The notes beneath the pieces were generated by a model that saw only the letters and a program-made list of their open reading frames with translations, was not told the origin of the DNA and did no database searches. Of a stretch of 11,401 bases of DNA, positions 7,912-11,401 are shown one piece after another. The stretch is taken from positions 1-11,401 of the forward strand of contig CAZCCL010000088.1 in NCBI GenBank assembly GCA_964497095.1, in the 5' to 3' direction. Position numbers and translations under genes: made by a program. The DNA comes from CAVPLM01 sp964497095 (GTDB lineage Bacteria > Actinomycetota > Thermoleophilia > RBG-16-64-13). Position 1 is the first letter of the stretch; each line of letters starts with the position of its first letter.

Positions 7912-8925
7912 CACCCTCGTCCCCAGGACCAAGCCACAGCGGGCAGAGCCGAGCCGATCGCCCCAGAGCACCTAGCCCGCACCATCTCCCTGCTCAACTA
8001 TCTGGTCGACGAGCAGCGACCGGCAGTGATCACATGGAGCGCTTTGGAAGCCGACCTCGGCCTGACCCAAGCCGAGGTCGAAGCCGACATCCCCCTCATC
8101 AATCTTGTCAATTTCGGAGGAGGGACGTATGCGTTGACCGCCGACGCGACCGAAAAGGGTGTCGAGGTGATCCGCGACGTCATGGCCGACACCTTCACCC
8201 AGCCTGCCCGGCTGTCTCCGCTCATGGCCCGCGCGCTTCTCCTCGCCCTCGACCTTCTGGGGGAGGCGATCGCGGTCGACGATATCGAGTCTCTCGCGTC
8301 GGTGCGGGCCAAGGTCTGCGCGCTCGTCGGCGAGGGCTCCCGGGGCGGGACGATCATCGTCGACGACGTCTCGCCTGCGGATCCTCGAATAGTCGAAGTA
8401 CTCACCCACGCCATCCGCGACCTGGAACTGGTCGTCATCGAGTATTTCTCCGCCTCCCGGGACGAACTGAACGAACGCCTGGTGGAACCGTACCTGCTCT
8501 TCCGTTCCCCCGACGGATGGTACCTGGAGGGCTATTGCCTCAAGGCCGGGGGCCAACGGACGTTCAAGCTGGAACACGTGCGCAGCGCTCAGACCACCGG
8601 GAACACCTTCAGCCCCCGCCCCGAGGTAGACCTCGTCTCGAGACAGGAGGGGCAGGCCTTCTCCCCTGACAGCCGAGCCTCCTGGGCTACGGTGCGCTTC
8701 ACTCCCCGCTGGCGGACCTACCTCGAGGATCGGGGGACCGGCTGGGAACCCGGTCCTGAGGATTCTCTTATCGCTCGGGTCCCTTACCTCGACGAATCCT
8801 GGATCGCTCGTGAAGTCCTGCGCTTCTTGGGAGAAGCGGTCCTCGAGTGGCCCCCTACGGCGCGTCGCCGGGTCGGAGAGCGCGCCTCGCTGCTCCTGAC
8901 CCGCTACTCAGGGAGCCCGGCGTGA
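7912..8925 (+). CDS. pafC: PafC-like WYL-domain transcriptional regulator (5' end lost in assembly gap)
   Basis: This is the likely second half of the PafBC DNA-damage activator. The recognisable domain starts at about 7957 with IAPEHLARTISLLNYLVDEQ, a winged-helix region in which WSALEADLGLTQAEVEADI resembles the HTH helices and FGGGTYALTA the wing. A helical middle part (LSPLMARALLLALDLLG) follows, then a WYL domain with an intact WYL at 8518-8526 inside DGWYLEGY, and QRTFKLEHV. The C-terminal extension ends at TGA 8923-8925. No plausible start codon is present between the gap and the first domain. The start was therefore lost in the corrupted stretch, or the gene is fused to pafB. In many actinobacteria pafB-pafC is followed by tatA-tatC; here it is followed by a YvlD-like membrane protein gene overlapping as GTGA. 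Confidence 0.83.
   Translation, partial: HPRPQDQATAGRAEPIAPEHLARTISLLNYLVDEQRPAVITWSALEADLGLTQAEVEADIPLINLVNFGGGTYALTADATEKGVEVIRDVMADTFTQPARLSPLMARALLLALDLLGEAIAVDDIESLASVRAKVCALVGEGSRGGTIIVDDVSPADPRIVEVLTHAIRDLELVVIEYFSASRDELNERLVEPYLLFRSPDGWYLEGYCLKAGGQRTFKLEHVRSAQTTGNTFSPRPEVDLVSRQEGQAFSPDSRASWATVRFTPRWRTYLEDRGTGWEPGPEDSLIARVPYLDESWIAREVLRFLGEAVLEWPPTARRRVGERASLLLTRYSGSPA
8911..8915 (+). promoter_or_regulatory. Ribosome binding site of the YvlD-like gene
   Basis: GGGAG lies 6 nt before the GTG at 8922, inside the last codons of pafC. It supports that start over the upstream ATG at 8847, whose 25 extra residues only shadow the end of pafC. Confidence 0.6.
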
Positions 8926-9368
8926 AGTTCTGGCTTCGCTGGACGGCCAACGGTCTCACGGTCTTCTTGGCGCTCTATCTCGTCGATTCGGTGGCGGGCG
9001 GGAGATTCCGGGTGTCAGCCGTCTGGGCGGCGGTGGTGGTGGCCGTGCTCTTGGGCCTCCTGAACAGTCTCGTTCGCCCGCTGCGCCGGGCGCGGAGCAA
9101 ACCTCTGGTCGCCACCCTCAGCGCTGTGCTGACGGTGCTCGTGAACGCCCTGGTCCTTCAGGTGTTCGTCTGGTTGGGATCGTCCCTGGCGGCCGAAAGC
9201 TTCATCTGGGTCCTTGCGGTGGCCGTCTTCATCTCCGTGCTCACCGGCACCGTCAGTTGGCTGGTGGGCTTCAGCGGCAAAGAGAAGCAGCGCGCAGCCA
9301 CTCGCCGTCAGATGGACACCGGTTCCCCGCGGGAGGGCGAAGCCAAGGCGTCGCGGACCCGGACCTAA
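8922..9368 (+). CDS. YvlD/DUF360 family four-helix membrane protein (phage holin family 4)
   Basis: This is a small integral membrane protein of 148 residues, near the usual family length of 110-130 plus a tail. Four hydrophobic segments are visible: about 8-26, 32-50, 61-87 and 94-117. The family signature LGLLNSLVRPL (43-53) spans the end of helix 2 and the first loop, followed by a basic RRARSK stretch and PLVATLSAVLTVLVNALVL in helix 3. Residues 118-148 form a hydrophilic, charged, probably cytosolic tail. The family is named after holins by distant similarity, but it is widespread on bacterial chromosomes and no phage gene lies nearby, so a lysis role is not supported. The family's function is poorly known; Bacillus YvlD belongs to an envelope-stress operon. 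The GTG start overlaps the pafC stop (GTGA), so it is probably co-translated with the regulator. The 3' end overlaps the convergent pilT by 4 bp. Confidence 0.85.
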   Translation: MKFWLRWTANGLTVFLALYLVDSVAGGRFRVSAVWAAVVVAVLLGLLNSLVRPLRRARSKPLVATLSAVLTVLVNALVLQVFVWLGSSLAAESFIWVLAVAVFISVLTGTVSWLVGFSGKEKQRAATRRQMDTGSPREGEAKASRTRT

Positions 9369-10453
9369 TCCAGCACCGGCACCTCATGACCGTGTGATTG
9401 CACCAGCAGACGGAAGTCGTGCGGGCTGGTGGCCATCAGTTGGGCGTCTTCGAGCGTGACCAGGCCTCTCTCGAACAGACCGAGCAGACTTTGGTCGAAG
9501 GTCTGCATGCCGTAGAAGTCGCCTTCCTGGACGGCCGTCCGGACATTGTGCGTCTGCCCCGGGTCGAGGATGAGATCCCGGATACGACCGGTCATGACCA
9601 TGACTTCCACCGCCGGGACCCGGCCCACGCCGTCCGCCCGGCCGAGCAACCGCTGAGAGATGATGCCCCTCAGCGAGCCCGCCAACATGATGCGCACCTG
9701 CTTCTGCTGATAGAGGGGGAAGAAGTCGATGATCCGGTTCACGGTCTCTGCCACGTCGATCGTGTGCAGAGTGCTGAGCACGAAGTGTCCGGTCTGCGCG
9801 GCGGTGAGGGCGGTCCTTACCGTCTCCTGGTCGCGCATCTCCCCTATGAGGATGATGTCCGGGTCCTGCCGCAGCACGTACTTCAGGGCCGACGAGTAGT
9901 TCTCCGTGTCGAGCCCTACTTCGCGCTGGTTCACGATGCAGCGCTGGTCCTGGTGAAGGATCTCGATAGGATCCTCGATCGTCACGATGTGCCTGCGGAG
10001 ACGGTGATTGATATGGTCGATCATGGCGGCCAGGGTGGTGGTCTTGCCGGAGCCCGTGGTCCCGGTAACCAGCACCATCCCCCGCGGCTCGAGGGCCAGC
10101 TTCTGCACCACCGGAGGAAGGTTCAGCTCGGAGAAGGTAGGCACCCGGGTCACCACCTGGCGCAGGGCGATGGAGATGGTCCCCCGCTGGCGGTAGACGT
10201 TGATCCGGTAGCGGCCCACGCTGGGGGCGCTGTAGGCGAAGTCGATCTCGTTGGTCTCGCTGAAACGCCGGATCTGCTTCTCGCTCATGAGAGAGGCGGC
10301 GTAGTCCTTGGTGTCCTCGGGCGCGCAGGAGGGCTCATCCAGGTCGAGCAGTTCTCCGTCCACGCGTATCGTAGGGGGACTACCCACTTTGAGATGCAGG
10401 TCGGAGGCACCCGCCTCGACCACTTTCTGCAGTAGCTCGTCTATGGTCTTCAT
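9365..10453 (-). CDS. pilT: Type IV pilus twitching motility ATPase PilT
   Basis: This hexameric secretion-superfamily ATPase powers type IV pilus retraction at the cytoplasmic face of the pilus base. The 362-residue product has the standard PilT layout. The N-terminal PAS-like domain begins MKTIDELLQKVVEAGASDLH and contains GSPPTIRVDGEL. The core ATPase has Walker A GTTGSGKTTT (131-140), Asp box TIEDPIE (158-164), Walker B DPDIILIGEMRD (198-209) and His box TGHFVLSTLHT (221-231). Near the C terminus GRIRDLIL (289-296) occupies the AIRNLIRE position and MQTFDQSLL (316-324) is a PilT hallmark. That favours PilT over PilB or GspE, which also have a cysteine motif that is absent here. The ATG at 10453 matches the canonical family N terminus and has GGAGG 11 nt upstream. 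An upstream TTG (10513) would add 20 unconvincing residues. No other pilus gene is in the window, so its motor partners must lie elsewhere. Confidence 0.95.
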   Translation of the reverse strand: MKTIDELLQKVVEAGASDLHLKVGSPPTIRVDGELLDLDEPSCAPEDTKDYAASLMSEKQIRRFSETNEIDFAYSAPSVGRYRINVYRQRGTISIALRQVVTRVPTFSELNLPPVVQKLALEPRGMVLVTGTTGSGKTTTLAAMIDHINHRLRRHIVTIEDPIEILHQDQRCIVNQREVGLDTENYSSALKYVLRQDPDIILIGEMRDQETVRTALTAAQTGHFVLSTLHTIDVAETVNRIIDFFPLYQQKQVRIMLAGSLRGIISQRLLGRADGVGRVPAVEVMVMTGRIRDLILDPGQTHNVRTAVQEGDFYGMQTFDQSLLGLFERGLVTLEDAQLMATSPHDFRLLVQSHGHEVPVLD

Positions 10454-10464
10454 GAACCCCAGAC

Positions 10465-10469
10465 CCTCC
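10465..10469 (-). promoter_or_regulatory. Ribosome binding site of pilT
   Basis: GGAGG on the minus strand lies 11 nt before the ATG at 10453. The spacing is a little long, but this is the best match in the leader and supports ATG 10453 as the start. Confidence 0.5.
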
Positions 10470-10483
10470 GGGTCCGCGCCTCG

Positions 10484-10513
10484 ACTATCCGTCCTTTCAA
10501 TGTGTCGGTGCAA
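10484..10513 (-). promoter_or_regulatory. Weak candidate pilT promoter
   Basis: In the 88-bp gap between the deacetylase stop and pilT, TTGCAC (10513-10508) is followed by an 18-bp spacer and GATAGT (10489-10484) on the minus strand. The match to a housekeeping promoter is 3/6 and 4/6. It would place a transcript start some 10 bp upstream of the pilT ribosome binding site. pilT may instead be read from the deacetylase gene. No terminator hairpin with a T tract is visible in the gap. Confidence 0.22.
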
Positions 10514-10541
10514 ACCGCCTCCGACTTGAGAGGATCTCGAG

Positions 10542-11401
10542 CTACAGTACTCCCTCCCAGTAGGGCTTGACGTTCTCCAACGCCGAGAGCACGTCCTCCC
10601 GCTCTGCGTCGGAGATCACGCGCTCGAACGGCGGAGACTCGCCTCCCAGCCCTCTCAGCGTGGCGACAATGGACGCGGCCACCATGTGGGGCACGTAGCC
10701 GCCCTCGAGGAAACAGAGAGGCCCGGCGGCCCCTGCGTCTTGAGCGAGGGCCAGCAGCCGGGCGGCCATCCATTGGAACGCCGCTTCGGAAAGACCCAGG
10801 CCGCCCAGAGGATCTCCCTTCTGGGAGTCGTAACCGCTCGAGGCGAGGACGAGTTGGGGCTTGAAGGCCCGCGCGAGCGGTGCCAGGAGAGACTCGAAGG
10901 CCAGGAGCACCGCCCCGTCGGAATCACCTCCGTGTAAAGGCACGTTGACCGTGAATCCGGCGCCGGCGCCGCTTCCTACCTCTCTGGCCGACCCCGTGCC
11001 GGGATAGTGAGGACTTAGATGGGTACTGAAGAAGAGCACTCGGGGATCGTCATAGAACGCAGCCTGAGTGCCGTTCCCGTGATGCACGTCCCAGTCGGCG
11101 ATAAGCACCCGCTCCAGTCCCAACTCCTCCAAGGCATGGGCGGCGGCGACGGCGATGTTGTTGAACAGGCAGAACCCCATCCCCCGGGAAGGCAGGGCGT
11201 GGTGACCGGGCGGGCGCACCAGCATGAAGGCGAGTTGCCCGGTGGAGAGAGCGCGTTCCACGGCTGCGATCCCAGACCCGGCAGCCAGAACAGCCGCTTC
11301 GTACGAGTGCGGGGACACGGCGGTATCCCAGTCCAACCAGCCTCCGCCCCCCTCCGCCGTGCGCCGGACGGTATCGATGTAGCCCTGCACGTGCACCCGG
11401 G
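10542..11401 (-). CDS. Histone deacetylase family (AcuC-like) zinc hydrolase, N terminus beyond window
   Basis: This is a zinc-dependent deacetylase of the arginase/HDAC fold. Bacterial members remove acetyl groups from protein lysines such as acetyl-CoA synthetase (AcuC), or from polyamines. In numbering from the in-frame GTG at 11396, the catalytic pair is HH 65-66 in RPPGHHA. FCLFNN follows at 75-80. Zinc ligands are D103 and H105 in DWDVHHGNGT, and D190 in SSGYDSQKGDPLGGLGLS. The catalytic Tyr is Y234 in EGGY. The frame is open to the right edge, and VHVQGYIDTV aligns with the family's early VHxxxYIxxV segment, so some tens of N-terminal residues are missing and GTG 11396 is probably not the start. 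All catalytic residues in view are intact, so an active enzyme is likely. The substrate cannot be told from sequence. The gene ends at TAG 10542 and is followed on the same strand by pilT 88 bp downstream. Confidence 0.9.
   Translation of the reverse strand, partial: RVHVQGYIDTVRRTAEGGGGWLDWDTAVSPHSYEAAVLAAGSGIAAVERALSTGQLAFMLVRPPGHHALPSRGMGFCLFNNIAVAAAHALEELGLERVLIADWDVHHGNGTQAAFYDDPRVLFFSTHLSPHYPGTGSAREVGSGAGAGFTVNVPLHGGDSDGAVLLAFESLLAPLARAFKPQLVLASSGYDSQKGDPLGGLGLSEAAFQWMAARLLALAQDAGAAGPLCFLEGGYVPHMVAASIVATLRGLGGESPPFERVISDAEREDVLSALENVKPYWEGVL

Noticed and set aside
8922..9368. Holin-family hit as evidence of a prophage
   Set aside because: The family is chromosomal and widespread despite its name; no integrase, endolysin, capsid or tail genes and no attachment sites are nearby.
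10506..10517. CGGT-GCAA-ACCG hairpin between the deacetylase gene and pilT as a terminator
   Set aside because: The stem is only 4 bp and no T tract follows on either strand.

Overview
The window is GC-rich, with tightly packed genes, GTG starts and GTGA stop/start overlaps. It carries a PafBC-type pair of WYL regulators, which is a hallmark of Actinobacteria. It also has an AddAB/AdnAB-type helicase-nuclease, a type IV pilus retraction ATPase and an AcuC-like deacetylase. A PilT gene and a missing pafA/tat context argue against a mycobacterium-like genome and for a deeper-branching actinobacterium. This placement is inference. The 10-N gap flanked by homopolymers shows that this is draft assembly sequence.

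Layout. (1) Positions 44-6696, minus strand: two large genes overlapping by GTGA. The upstream one is AddB/AdnA-like, with a degenerate motor and a RecB-type nuclease. The downstream one is AddA/AdnB-like, with a full UvrD motor and a RecB-type nuclease. Together they should form a two-subunit, two-nuclease machine that resects double-strand breaks. (2) Positions 6697-6756: a 60-bp divergent promoter region with a candidate -10 box for each side. (3) Positions 6757-9368, plus strand: a PafB-like half, an assembly gap with poly-G/poly-C sequence (7782-7911), a PafC-like half, then a four-helix YvlD/DUF360 membrane protein overlapping pafC by GTGA. (4) Positions 9365-11401, minus strand: pilT, convergent with the membrane protein gene and overlapping it by 4 bp, preceded by a histone-deacetylase-family gene that runs off the right edge. 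Positions 1-43 hold no recognisable feature.

How the genes fit together. PafBC is the LexA-independent activator of the DNA-damage response in mycobacteria. Here it is divergent from, and 60 bp away from, the genes for a break-resecting helicase-nuclease, so the left and centre of the window look like one DNA-damage response and repair locus. The pilT and deacetylase genes appear to be an unrelated neighbouring unit. I found no mobile element, CRISPR array, tRNA or rRNA, and no clearly new system. The most notable signals are the pafBC/addAB divergent locus, a nuclease with an Fe-S-type cysteine set in both subunits, a 15-bp coding repeat inside the motor gene, and probable leaderless transcription.
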